Positions 52,666 through 60,714 of a stretch of DNA of 64,000 nt are shown piece by piece. The stretch lies in contig NZ_JAME01000009.1 of the NCBI RefSeq assembly GCF_000521865.1, positions 82,754 through 146,753 of the forward strand, read 5' to 3'. Position 1 is the first letter of the stretch. The number at the start of each line of letters is the position of its first letter. This DNA is from Roseivivax isoporae LMG 25204 (GTDB lineage Bacteria; Pseudomonadota; Alphaproteobacteria; Rhodobacterales; Rhodobacteraceae). The position numbers were made by a program, and so were the translations under genes. The notes below the pieces were generated by a model. It was given only the letters and a program-made list of their open reading frames with translations, had not been told where the DNA came from and did no database searches.

Positions 52666-53238
52666 ATGACGACCTTTTCCGTTTGCGTCTACTGCGGATC
52701 CCGTCCCGGCCGCAATCCGGCCCATGCCGAGGCCGCACGCGCCTTCGGCGAGGCACTCGGGCAGAACGGCTGGCGGCTCGTCTACGGTGCGGGCGACGTG
52801 GGTCTCATGGGAGAGGTCGCCCGCGCGGCGCAACTGGCCGGGGCGGACACGTTCGGGGTGATCCCGCAGCACCTCCTCGACCGCGAGGTCGGCAAGACCG
52901 ACCTGGCCCGTTTCGTCGTCACCGAGACCATGCACGAGCGCAAGAAGGTCATGGTGATGAACGCCCACGCGGTGGTCGTGCTGCCGGGCGGGCCCGGGTC
53001 GCTCGACGAGTTCTTCGAGGTCCTGACCTGGCGCCAGCTCGGCCTGCACGACAAGCCGATCTTCCTGCTGAACGTGGACGGTTTCTGGGACCCGCTGCAG
53101 GCGCTGCTCGACCATGTCGCCGCCGAGGGCTTTGCCGAGCCGAGCCTGCTGAAGCTCGTTCAGACGTGCGACTCGGTCGAGACGCTTCTCGATGCCCTGC
53201 GCCGCGCGCGGTCCTTGCGGAACGACGCACCCGAATAG
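52666..53238 (+). CDS. LOG-family protein (TIGR00730 type, cytokinin-riboside phosphoribohydrolase fold)
   Basis: The 190-residue protein has the LOG start FSVCVYCGSRPGRNP, GAGDVGLMGEVA, MHERKKVMVMNAHAVVVLPG and the motif PGGPGSLDEFFE. The usual motif is PGGxGTxxE; here threonine is replaced by serine (S112), with the catalytic glutamate kept (E115). Such enzymes release ribose-5-phosphate from nucleoside monophosphates. Its last 79 bases overlap the opposing rarD gene. Confidence 0.9.
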   Translation: MTTFSVCVYCGSRPGRNPAHAEAARAFGEALGQNGWRLVYGAGDVGLMGEVARAAQLAGADTFGVIPQHLLDREVGKTDLARFVVTETMHERKKVMVMNAHAVVVLPGGPGSLDEFFEVLTWRQLGLHDKPIFLLNVDGFWDPLQALLDHVAAEGFAEPSLLKLVQTCDSVETLLDALRRARSLRNDAPE

Positions 53239-54080
53239 AGCGCGAGCGCGGTCCAGATCATCCCGAACGCGGCCGCCTGGACCCAGCCGAACGGTTCGCG
53301 GAAGACGAGCGTCGCGCAGAGGAATTGCAATGTCGGGTTCAGGTACTGCAGGAGCCCGATCGTCCCGAGCGGCAGGCGCTGCGAGGCATGGCTGAAGAGG
53401 ATGAGCGGCAGCGCGGTAAGCGGGCCCGCGAGCATCAGGAGACCGGTCAGGCCCCAGTCCTGCCCGTAGACCCTGCCCGGGCCGTCGCCCGCATGAACGA
53501 GGGCGAGGTAACCGAGTGCCAGCGGCGCGAGCAGCAGCACCTCGGTCGTGACGGTGGTCACGGCACCGGCGGACAGCTTCTTCTTGGCCGCGCCGTAGAT
53601 GCCGAAGCTGAGCGCGATGAGAAGCGCGATCCAGGGCGGCGCGCCGAGATGCCAGCTGAGCGCCGTCACCGCCAGCGCGGCAAGCGCCACCGCCACCACC
53701 TGTGTCCGGTCGAGCCGCTCGCCGAAGGCGGCCATGCCGATCAGCACGGCCAGCAACGGGAAGATGTAGTAGCCGAGGCTCGCCTGTGTCGCGTGCCCCG
53801 TCTGCACCGAGTAGATGAAGAGGAACCAGTTGACCGAGATGGCGCTTGCCGACACGGCGAGCGTCACGGCGGTCCGGCGGTCCGACAGCACCTCGACGAT
53901 GCGGCGGAGGCGGCCCTGCAGCGCAAGGACGCCCGCGAAGAACACGAACGACCAGAACGTGCGGTGCGCCAGCACCTCGAGCGCCGGAACGGGTGTCAGC
54001 AGCTTGTAGTAGAGCGGAGACAATCCCCAGATGGTGCAGGCCGCGACCATCGCCGCGAGCCCCACGTGCCTGTCCTGCAT
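53160..54080 (-). CDS. rarD: RarD-type EamA-family transporter
   Basis: The 306-residue protein has about ten membrane helices in two EamA halves, with RarD-type blocks ACTIWGLSPLYYKLL, EVLAHRTFWSFVFF, NWFLFIYSVQTGHATQASLG and SQRLPLGTIGLLQYLNPTLQ. It probably exports a small metabolite at the inner membrane; the substrate is unknown. The 3' end lies on top of the LOG gene's end (79 bases). Confidence 0.9.
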   Translation of the reverse strand: MQDRHVGLAAMVAACTIWGLSPLYYKLLTPVPALEVLAHRTFWSFVFFAGVLALQGRLRRIVEVLSDRRTAVTLAVSASAISVNWFLFIYSVQTGHATQASLGYYIFPLLAVLIGMAAFGERLDRTQVVAVALAALAVTALSWHLGAPPWIALLIALSFGIYGAAKKKLSAGAVTTVTTEVLLLAPLALGYLALVHAGDGPGRVYGQDWGLTGLLMLAGPLTALPLILFSHASQRLPLGTIGLLQYLNPTLQFLCATLVFREPFGWVQAAAFGMIWTALALYSGASFRKDRARRRASRSVSTESHV

Positions 54081-54156
54081 GCCCCGGTCCCCTGCCCTTG
54101 CAGGGTCCGGTCTAACGGGACGGCGCGGCGCGGTCCAGCCACGCCGCGCCAGGGCA

Positions 54157-54612
54157 TCATGCCGCCGCGAGGTCGTTGCGGATGACTTCCGCGACCTTGT
54201 CGAGCGGATGGTTCGTCAGCGTCTTCGGCACCTCGGCCACGACCTTGGAGGCAACCTCCTTGTGCATCTTGTTGCGCAGCTCGCCCAGCACCTGCGGCGC
54301 GGCCACAAGCACGATGCGCTCGAACTTGTGCTTGTGCGCCTGCTTGTAGAGGATGTCCGCGAGGTCGTCCGCGAAGCGCTCCTTGGCCAGTTGGTGCCAG
54401 TCGGTATCGTCCATCGCCGAGCGCTGCCCGACGCCCGTGTCCTGCATGCGACCGGGCTTGTTCGCCGACTGGTCGATGTCCTTCGGATTGTCCTGCGCCT
54501 CCTCGCGCACGACGTTCAGCACGGGGATGTCCCCGTCGAGGTCGTTGCGCAGGAACAGCGCCTTCTCGCCATCGGCGATCAGCACCCAGGTGCCGTTGGT
54601 GAGCTTCTCCAT
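54157..54612 (-). CDS. Host-attachment (baeRF family) protein
   Basis: The 151-residue protein starts NGTWVLIADGEKALFLRNDL and has the family core DTDWHQLAKERFADDLADIL and RIVLVAAPQVLGELRNKMH, the pattern of small eRF1-related proteins once named host attachment proteins. A role in ribosome rescue or stress has been suggested for such families but not shown here. Its start shares one base with the stop of the upstream small gene. Confidence 0.85.
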   Translation of the reverse strand: MEKLTNGTWVLIADGEKALFLRNDLDGDIPVLNVVREEAQDNPKDIDQSANKPGRMQDTGVGQRSAMDDTDWHQLAKERFADDLADILYKQAHKHKFERIVLVAAPQVLGELRNKMHKEVASKVVAEVPKTLTNHPLDKVAEVIRNDLAAA

Positions 54613-54842
54613 CAGACGCGCTCCTTGTCGCCGCTGCCGTCCTCGTCCTGGCCCTGGGGCCGCGTCGTGCTGTCGGACGTGTCGTCGTGACGCTTCTTCT
54701 CGTCGCGGGTGCCGACCTTGCGGGACATCTCGCCGCCGGCCCGGTCCGCGTGGCCGGGTGCGGGCGGGAGGTTCTCGGGCTTCTCGCCCAGAACGTCCTC
54801 GGTCTCGCGGTGCCCGTCCTGGGATCTCTTGCGCTCAGGCAT
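54612..54842 (-). CDS. Small, highly charged hydrophilic protein
   Basis: The 76-residue product is made mostly of charged and polar residues (RDEKKRHDDTSDSTTRPQ, EDEDGSGDK-like tail), with no hydrophobic core, and is probably disordered. A TGATG overlap couples it to the baeRF gene. The family is unknown. Confidence 0.6.
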   Translation of the reverse strand: MPERKRSQDGHRETEDVLGEKPENLPPAPGHADRAGGEMSRKVGTRDEKKRHDDTSDSTTRPQGQDEDGSGDKERV

Positions 54843-54935
54843 TGTCCAGCCTCCTGCGTTTTGGCGTGTGAGGACAGAACGCCGCCCGCGCTAAGTCGTT
54901 CCTGTTGCGGGCAATTCCGCCGGGTCAGCAGGCAC

Positions 54936-54969
54936 GAAAAAGCCCCGCGCGCAGGGCTGCGCACGGGGC
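54936..54969 (-). terminator. Rho-independent terminator of sodB
   Basis: In the leftward direction GCCCCGTGCGCA and TGCGCGCGGGGC form a 12-base stem with one G-U around GCCC, followed by TTTTTC. It starts 29 bases after the sodB stop. Confidence 0.85.
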
Positions 54970-54997
54970 CTGGTCCCGCGGTGCGGGAAAGGTCCGG

Positions 54998-55606
54998 TCA
55001 GGCCTTCGAGAGGCGCTCCGCGACGTTCTCCCAGTTCACCAGGTTGTCGAGGAAGTTCTGCAGGTATGCCGGGCGCTTGTTGCGGAAATCGATGTAGTAG
55101 GAATGCTCCCACACGTCGACGCCCAAGAGCGCGGTCTGGTCAAAGCAGAGGGGGTTCACGCCGTTCTCGGTCTTGGTGACCTTGAGGCTGCCGTCCTTGT
55201 CCTTGACGAGCCACGCCCAGCCCGAGCCGAACTGGCCCGCACCCGCGGCGGAGAACTCTTCCTTGAACTTGTCGACCGACCCGAACGCCTCGGTCAGCGC
55301 GCTTTCCAGCTCGCCGGGCATGCCGGTGGTGTCGGGCGACATCATTTCCCAGAACTGGTTGTGGTTCCAGTACTGCGAGGCGTTGTTGAAGATGCCGGAC
55401 TGCGCCACGGCCTTGGGGTCGTAGGTGCCCTTGATGATCTCCTCGACCGACTTGCCTTCCCACTCGGTCCCGGCGATCGCCTTGTTGCCGTTGTCGACAT
55501 ACGCCTTGTGGTGAATGTCGTGGTGGAACTCGAGCGTCTCCTTGGACATGCCCTTCGCGGCAAGCGCGTCGTGGGCATAGGGAAGATCGGGAAGTTCGAA
55601 AGCCAT
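54998..55606 (-). CDS. sodB: Superoxide dismutase, iron type
   Basis: The 202-residue enzyme has the metal ligands H28 (EFHHDIHHKAY), H82 (ASQYWNHNQFW), D164 and H168 (GVDVWEHSYYID). Glutamine Q78, four residues before H82, marks the Fe type; Mn enzymes have glycine there and place the Gln in the GxGW region. No signal peptide precedes the ATG at 55606, so it is cytosolic. Confidence 0.94.
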   Translation of the reverse strand: MAFELPDLPYAHDALAAKGMSKETLEFHHDIHHKAYVDNGNKAIAGTEWEGKSVEEIIKGTYDPKAVAQSGIFNNASQYWNHNQFWEMMSPDTTGMPGELESALTEAFGSVDKFKEEFSAAGAGQFGSGWAWLVKDKDGSLKVTKTENGVNPLCFDQTALLGVDVWEHSYYIDFRNKRPAYLQNFLDNLVNWENVAERLSKA

Positions 55607-55716
55607 GTCAGCCCCCTTCAATTCGGTTGGGTTCAGCAGAAGCGCCGCGTGATAGGTGTCCCGGCAGACGTGTCGCGTCAAGGCCGGTCCTCACGACGCC
55701 GTGTAGGGTCACAGCA

Positions 55717-56124
55717 TCAACGCAGCCGCCTCTGGCATGTTCCTCCACCCTGGAAGCGCGTGTCGAACCCCGCGGGCGTGGCCGAGATCTCCATCCGGCC
55801 GGTCGCCTTGAGATAGGTCGCGCGGTAGAGCATGCTCGGCGCGTAGGTGCCGCCGCGGTCGCGCACCGCGATCGACCACACGTAGGTCGTGCGGGCCGCG
55901 TTGTCGGCGGCCACGCGGGCACCGACGGGGCCCGCATTGAACTGCAGCACCACGGTGTCCGACACGATCGCGGTCTCGGCCCCCACCTCCCGGCCGATGA
56001 ACAGCGCCTCGGGAATCCAGTTGCCGCCGCCGTACTGGCGCAGCTCGCAGACCAGAAGCTCCGCGGCCGACGCGGGCAGCGGCAGGGCGCCGGCGACGAG
56101 GGCGACAAGCGCGAGGACTTTCAT
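55717..56124 (-). CDS. Small secreted protein of unknown function
   Basis: The 135-residue product has a signal peptide (MKVLALVALVAGALPLPASAAE) and a short beta-rich body (ELLVCELRQYGGGNWIPEAL, RTTYVWSIAVRDRGGTYAPS) with two cysteines, one near the C-terminus (GGGTCQRRLR). No family is recognised. It stands alone between sodB and soxG. Confidence 0.7.
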   Translation of the reverse strand: MKVLALVALVAGALPLPASAAELLVCELRQYGGGNWIPEALFIGREVGAETAIVSDTVVLQFNAGPVGARVAADNAARTTYVWSIAVRDRGGTYAPSMLYRATYLKATGRMEISATPAGFDTRFQGGGTCQRRLR

Positions 56125-56234
56125 GGAAGGACTCCGGACCGATGGGTCCGGCGGAGTATCGGCAGTGGCGCGCCACGGCACAAGCCCGCGCGCCCGGGGA
56201 AACACCCCGGACACGCGGCCAGGCGATCACGTTT

Positions 56235-56801
56235 TCAGAAGTAGCCGACCGTGCCTGCCGGATGCGCCGCGTTTCGCAGCAGCGCAAAGACGTAGTCGGC
56301 GACCGAACGGAAGCAGATCACCTGCAGGCTGCCATCCGCGTCGAGCCAGAAGGCCGCCGCCGCCTGCGACAGTCGCGAGCGCCGGATCGTCCCGGGCGCG
56401 AAGGCCCCGGGCGAGACGTCCGCGGGTGTGAGCTTTGCCAGCGTCTCGCGCAAGGCCGCCTCCTCGCCGCTCAGGCGGAAGCTGGCGCGCGCGTCCGACA
56501 CGTTCACCGCAAGCGCGTGCCGCCCCGACAGCGCCTCGGCCATCCGCGCCGAGAGCGCGGCGGCATCGCCGTAGGGGCAGAACAGCAGGAACTCGTCGGG
56601 CGACATCCAGGCGAGACGGCGCGCGCCGTCCGCGACGATGGACAGCCGGTCGGGCAGCGCGATCCCGGCCACGTCCGAGACCGGGCCGGACAGCGCGTCC
56701 GCATCGCCGCGGAGCGTGACCATGCCCTGCGGGCCCAGGTCCTCGACGACCACGCGGCCCTCGTAGCGGGCCCCGGGCTGGGCGGAGGGTGCGTCAAACA
56801 T
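56235..56801 (-). CDS. soxG: Sarcosine oxidase gamma subunit
   Basis: The 188-residue product has the SoxG pattern: RRLAWMSPDEFLLFCP, LAVNVSDARASFRLSGEEA and VICFRSVADYVFALL near the end. It is the last gene of the sox operon and starts inside the end of soxA (8-base overlap). AAGGAG lies 9 bases before the ATG at 56801. SoxG is a structural subunit of the heterotetrameric enzyme. Confidence 0.92.
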   Translation of the reverse strand: MFDAPSAQPGARYEGRVVVEDLGPQGMVTLRGDADALSGPVSDVAGIALPDRLSIVADGARRLAWMSPDEFLLFCPYGDAAALSARMAEALSGRHALAVNVSDARASFRLSGEEAALRETLAKLTPADVSPGAFAPGTIRRSRLSQAAAAFWLDADGSLQVICFRSVADYVFALLRNAAHPAGTVGYF

Positions 56802-59796
56802 TCTGCTTCTCTCCTTCGGCATCGAAGAACACCGGCGACACGATCCGTGCGGTCACCGTCCCGCCGTCCTCGCGGCTGAACGCGACCTCCTCGCCCATGC
56901 GGTCGGGGCCGTTCAGGACGAGCCCCATGGCGATGCCGCGGCCGAGCGTCGGCGAATAATAGGTCGAGGTCACCCGCCCCTGCGTGTTGCGCTGGCGGTT
57001 GGCGTTGCGGCCCGCGGCGACGGCATAGGACCCTTCGGGCAGGACGCTGCCATCCACGGTCTCGAGCCCCACGAGCTTCCAGCGGGCGGGATCGGTCATG
57101 TGGCTGCGTGCCTGCGCGCGCTTGCCGATGTAGTCGTCCTTCTTCTTCGAGATCGCCCAGTCGAGGCCCAGGTCCTGCGGGATCACCGTGCCGTCGGTCT
57201 CGTCGCCGATCATGATGAAGCCCTTCTCCGCGCGCATGACGTGCAAAGCCTCTGTCCCATAGGGGGTTGCGCCGAATTCCTCACCTTTCGCAAGAAGCCG
57301 CTCCCAGAGCTCGAGCCCGCGGTTCGCTGGCACCGCGACCTCGAAGGACAGCTCGCCCGAGAACGAGATGCGGAAGATGCGCGCAGGGATCCCGCCGAGG
57401 GTGCCCTCGGTCCAGCGCATGAACGGCAGCGCCTCCTTCGAGACGTCGATGCCGCCGAGCTTTTCGAGGACCTTTCGGGCGTTCGGGCCGACCACGGCGA
57501 TCTGCGCGTACTGCTCGGTCACGTTGGCGGTGAAGACCTTCCAGTCCCACCACTCGGTCTGCAGCCATTCCTCCATGGTCGCGTGCACCCGGTCGGCGCC
57601 GCCCGTGGTCGTGTGGCAGAGGAACGTGTCCTCGTCGATCCGCGCCACCACGCCGTCGTCGACGAGAAAGCCGTTCTCCGAGCACATGAGGCCGTAGCGG
57701 CAGAAGCCCGGCTTCAGCGTCGACATCATGTTTGTGTAGAGCATGTCGACGAAGCGGCCGGCATCGGGCCCCTTCACCAGGATCTTGCCGAGCGTCGAGG
57801 CGTCGAGCAGCCCGAGGCTCGCGCGCGTGGCCGAGATCTCGCGCCGCACTGCGTCGGGCTTGCTTTCGCCCGCGCGCGGGAAGCAGTAGGGCCGCCGCCA
57901 CTGGCCGACGGGCTCCCACGCGGCCCCGTGCGCCTCGTGCCAGCCATGCAGGGGGGTCCGGCGGATCGGCTGGAACAGCGCGCCCCGCGCCTCGCCGGCG
58001 ATCGCCCCCATCGACACGGGCGTGTAGGGCGGCCGGAAGGTCGTCGTGCCGACCGCCGGGATATCTTCGCCCAGGGATTGAGAAAGGATCGCCAGTCCGT
58101 TGATGTTGCTGAGTTTCCCCTGGTCCGTCGCCATGCCGAGCGTGGTGTAGCGCTTGGCGTGCTCGACGGATTCGAACCCCTCCTGCGCGGCCAGCATGAC
58201 GTCCGACACCTTCACGTCGTTCTGGAAGTCGAGCCAGGCCTTGCGTCGGAGCGCCGGGGCCGCATTTGCGGGCATCACCCAGACCGGCAGCATCGGGGCC
58301 TCCTCCCGCGCCGCCGCGGCAGGCGCCGGGCCCGCCTCGGTGCCGGCGGCCGCCGCACCGGCACGGACCGCGTCCGCAAGCGCTTCCGCGAGCCCCAGGT
58401 GGCCGTTCGCGGCCCCGGCCGCACGCGTCACCGCGGTCCCGGCGGCACCGGACGGCGCCTGCGCGGGATCGGGACGGAAGAACGCCTCCTCCGCGTCCCA
58501 GGCCAGCTTTCCGCCCGCATGGGACCACAGGTGCACCACTGGCGACCAGCCGCCCGACATGGCGACGCAGTCGCAGGGGATCACGTCGAGCACGCCGCCC
58601 TCGCCCGCCTGCGTGCAGATGCCGACGCCGCGCACGCCGCGCAGCCCCTTGACCTTGGCGATGCCCCGGCCGGTCAGCACGCGGATGCCGCGGGCCCGCG
58701 CGGCGGCCATCAGCGCGCCGCCGCCCTCGGGGCGCGCGTCGACCACCGCCGGAACCTCGAGGCCCGCGTCGTGGAGCGCGAGCGCGGTGCGGTAGGCATC
58801 GTCGTTGTTGGTCACCACCACGGTGCGCCGCCCGGGCGCCACCGCGTAGTTCACCACATAGTCGCGCACGGCCGAGGCCAGCATGACCCCCGGCAGGTCG
58901 TTGCCGGCAAAGGAGAGCGGCCGCTCGATCGCGCCGGTGGCGGTCACCACCTGGCCCGCGCGGATCCGCCAGAGCCGGTGGCGCGGCGCCTCGTCCTCCG
59001 GCGCGTGGTCGGTGATGCGCTCGTAGGCGAGGACGTAGCCGTGGTCGTAGACGCCCGCCCCCATGGTCCGGGTGCGCAGGGTGACATTGTCCATGCCGTC
59101 AAGCTCCTGGACCGCGTCCCTCACCCAGTCCGCGGCGGGCTTTCCGTCGATCTCGCCGCCATCGACCGGGGCGCGGCCGCCCCAGTGCGCATTCTGCTCG
59201 ACCAGCAGGACGCGGCGCCCGGTGCGCGCGGCCGCCAGCGCGGCAGCAAGGCCCGCGACGCCGCCGCCCACCACCAGCACGTCCACGTGCACGTGGAAAT
59301 GCTCGTAGCGGTCGGCATCCCGCGCCTCGGCCGCCGGCGCCTTGCCGAGGCCCGCGGAGCGGCGGATGAATGGCTCGTAGACATGTTTCCAGAACGGCCG
59401 CGGATGCATGAACATCTTGTAGTAGAAGCCGGCGGGCAGGAAGCGCGCGAGCGCCGTGTTCACCGCACCCACGTCGAAGTCGAGCGAGGGCCAGTGGTTC
59501 TGGCTCTCGGCCGCGAGGTCGGGAAAGATCTCGGTCGTGGTGGCGCGCTGGTTCGGCTCGAACCGGTCGCCGCGGCCGAGGCCGACCAGCGCGTTCGGCT
59601 CCTCCGCGCCCGACGCGACGATGCCGCGCGGGCGGTGATACTTGAAGCTGCGCCCGACCAGCGTGCGGCCGTTCGCGAGCAGCGCCGCGGCGAGCGTGTC
59701 GCCGGCGAAGCCGCGCAGGTACCTGCCGTTGAAGGTGAAGCGGACGGGCGTGGAGCGGTCGATCAGGCGGCCGCCCGCGGGCAGTCGATGGCTCAT
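56794..59796 (-). CDS. soxA: Sarcosine oxidase alpha subunit
   Basis: The 1000-residue protein combines an N-terminal ferredoxin-like fold (residues about 10-100), an NAD/FAD-type Rossmann domain (DVLVVGGGVAGLAAALAAAR near 172-191), and a C-terminal GcvT-like aminomethyl-folate domain (residues about 610-990: ISATRASLGLLDASTLGKIL, YGTEALHVMRAEKGFIMIG). The enzyme demethylates sarcosine to glycine, passing the methyl group to tetrahydrofolate with hydrogen peroxide formed. Length fits the alpha subunit. Confidence 0.96.
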   Translation of the reverse strand: MSHRLPAGGRLIDRSTPVRFTFNGRYLRGFAGDTLAAALLANGRTLVGRSFKYHRPRGIVASGAEEPNALVGLGRGDRFEPNQRATTTEIFPDLAAESQNHWPSLDFDVGAVNTALARFLPAGFYYKMFMHPRPFWKHVYEPFIRRSAGLGKAPAAEARDADRYEHFHVHVDVLVVGGGVAGLAAALAAARTGRRVLLVEQNAHWGGRAPVDGGEIDGKPAADWVRDAVQELDGMDNVTLRTRTMGAGVYDHGYVLAYERITDHAPEDEAPRHRLWRIRAGQVVTATGAIERPLSFAGNDLPGVMLASAVRDYVVNYAVAPGRRTVVVTNNDDAYRTALALHDAGLEVPAVVDARPEGGGALMAAARARGIRVLTGRGIAKVKGLRGVRGVGICTQAGEGGVLDVIPCDCVAMSGGWSPVVHLWSHAGGKLAWDAEEAFFRPDPAQAPSGAAGTAVTRAAGAANGHLGLAEALADAVRAGAAAAGTEAGPAPAAAAREEAPMLPVWVMPANAAPALRRKAWLDFQNDVKVSDVMLAAQEGFESVEHAKRYTTLGMATDQGKLSNINGLAILSQSLGEDIPAVGTTTFRPPYTPVSMGAIAGEARGALFQPIRRTPLHGWHEAHGAAWEPVGQWRRPYCFPRAGESKPDAVRREISATRASLGLLDASTLGKILVKGPDAGRFVDMLYTNMMSTLKPGFCRYGLMCSENGFLVDDGVVARIDEDTFLCHTTTGGADRVHATMEEWLQTEWWDWKVFTANVTEQYAQIAVVGPNARKVLEKLGGIDVSKEALPFMRWTEGTLGGIPARIFRISFSGELSFEVAVPANRGLELWERLLAKGEEFGATPYGTEALHVMRAEKGFIMIGDETDGTVIPQDLGLDWAISKKKDDYIGKRAQARSHMTDPARWKLVGLETVDGSVLPEGSYAVAAGRNANRQRNTQGRVTSTYYSPTLGRGIAMGLVLNGPDRMGEEVAFSREDGGTVTARIVSPVFFDAEGEKQNV

Positions 59797-59864
59797 CGTT
59801 CAAACCTTGCGCTGGCGGAGGCGGCGGGTGCCTCCGGCGGGGATATTTCTGCCAAGAAGAAGCA

Positions 59865-60170
59865 TCAGGCGGTTCTGTCGGCGATCGCCGCGAGGAGGTC
59901 CTGCGGCGGTTCGGTCACCTGGGCGGGATAGGTGCCCCAGACCTGCATCGTGCGGGTGTCGCGCGCGGCGTGGAACCACTTGCCGCAGCCATGGCTGTGG
60001 CGCCAGCGCTCGAAATGCACCCCGCGCGGGTTCTTCCGAAGGAAGAGGTAGGATTCGAAGTCCGCGTCGGCGCTGTCCGGCCCCGAGCGCGCGAGATGCG
60101 CCTCGCCGCCCGGATGAAGCTCGGTCTCGTCGGCGGCGACGCCGCAATAGGGGCAGGTGAGCGTCAGCAT
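59865..60170 (-). CDS. soxD: Sarcosine oxidase delta subunit
   Basis: The 101-residue protein begins MLTLTCPYCGV, with the zinc-binding CxxC pair at C6 and C9, and carries GCGKWFHAARDTRT, as in SoxD. It lies between soxA (68 bases) and the small membrane gene. SoxD is the zinc-holding small subunit of the heterotetramer. Confidence 0.94.
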   Translation of the reverse strand: MLTLTCPYCGVAADETELHPGGEAHLARSGPDSADADFESYLFLRKNPRGVHFERWRHSHGCGKWFHAARDTRTMQVWGTYPAQVTEPPQDLLAAIADRTA

Positions 60171-60272
60171 GCGGGGCTCCTCCGGGCAAAGGAAATCCCG
60201 GCCGCGCCAGGCGCGACCGGGAGGAAACGGGGATGTGCGGCGCGCGCGGCGGATGCGCGGCCGGATGCGGGA

Positions 60273-60587
60273 TCAGTTGCCGCCGGACGCCTCGGCGCCG
60301 GCCGCGGCACCGTCGTCGCCGGCCGCGGCACCGGCCTCAGCGCCGGTGCCGGCAGAGCCTTCGGCCGCGGCTTCGCCGCCCTCGCCGCCCTCGACGCTGA
60401 TCGAGACGTCGCCGCCCCCGGCGCTGCCGGTCGCGCCGTCGGGTGCGCCGCCGCCCCAGAAGACGAAGGCCAGGATGCCGACCGCGACGACGAGGCCGCC
60501 GACGATGAAGGCGAGCGGGCCGGAGCCGCCGCGCTCGACGCGGGTCTCGCGGGTGTGGGTGTGGTGGCTGGTGTTGTGGTCCGACAT
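60273..60587 (-). CDS. Small membrane protein within the sox operon
   Basis: The 104-residue product has a basic N-terminus (TRETRVERGG), one membrane helix (LAFIVGGLVVAVGILAFVFW) and a Gly/Ala/Glu-rich C-terminal tail of low complexity. No catalytic motif is seen. It lies between soxB and soxD on the same strand, where the usual order is soxBDAG. It may help seat the oxidase at the membrane or be an unrelated rider. Confidence 0.72.
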   Translation of the reverse strand: MSDHNTSHHTHTRETRVERGGSGPLAFIVGGLVVAVGILAFVFWGGGAPDGATGSAGGGDVSISVEGGEGGEAAAEGSAGTGAEAGAAAGDDGAAAGAEASGGN

Positions 60588-60714
60588 GCGAAGTCCTCGG
60601 TGTCCTGCTTTGCGGACAGAACGCCGGCGAGCTGATGCCGTGTTCCGCGCGGTGCGCGGGAGCGGCGGTTTCCCGCCGACCCCTGCCCCGCGCCGGCCGC
60701 CGCTGCCGGGGCCA

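Noticed and set aside
57100..59931. 943-codon open frame opposite soxA
   Set aside because: It is an antisense shadow with no recognisable motif. soxA has full-length homology-like content.
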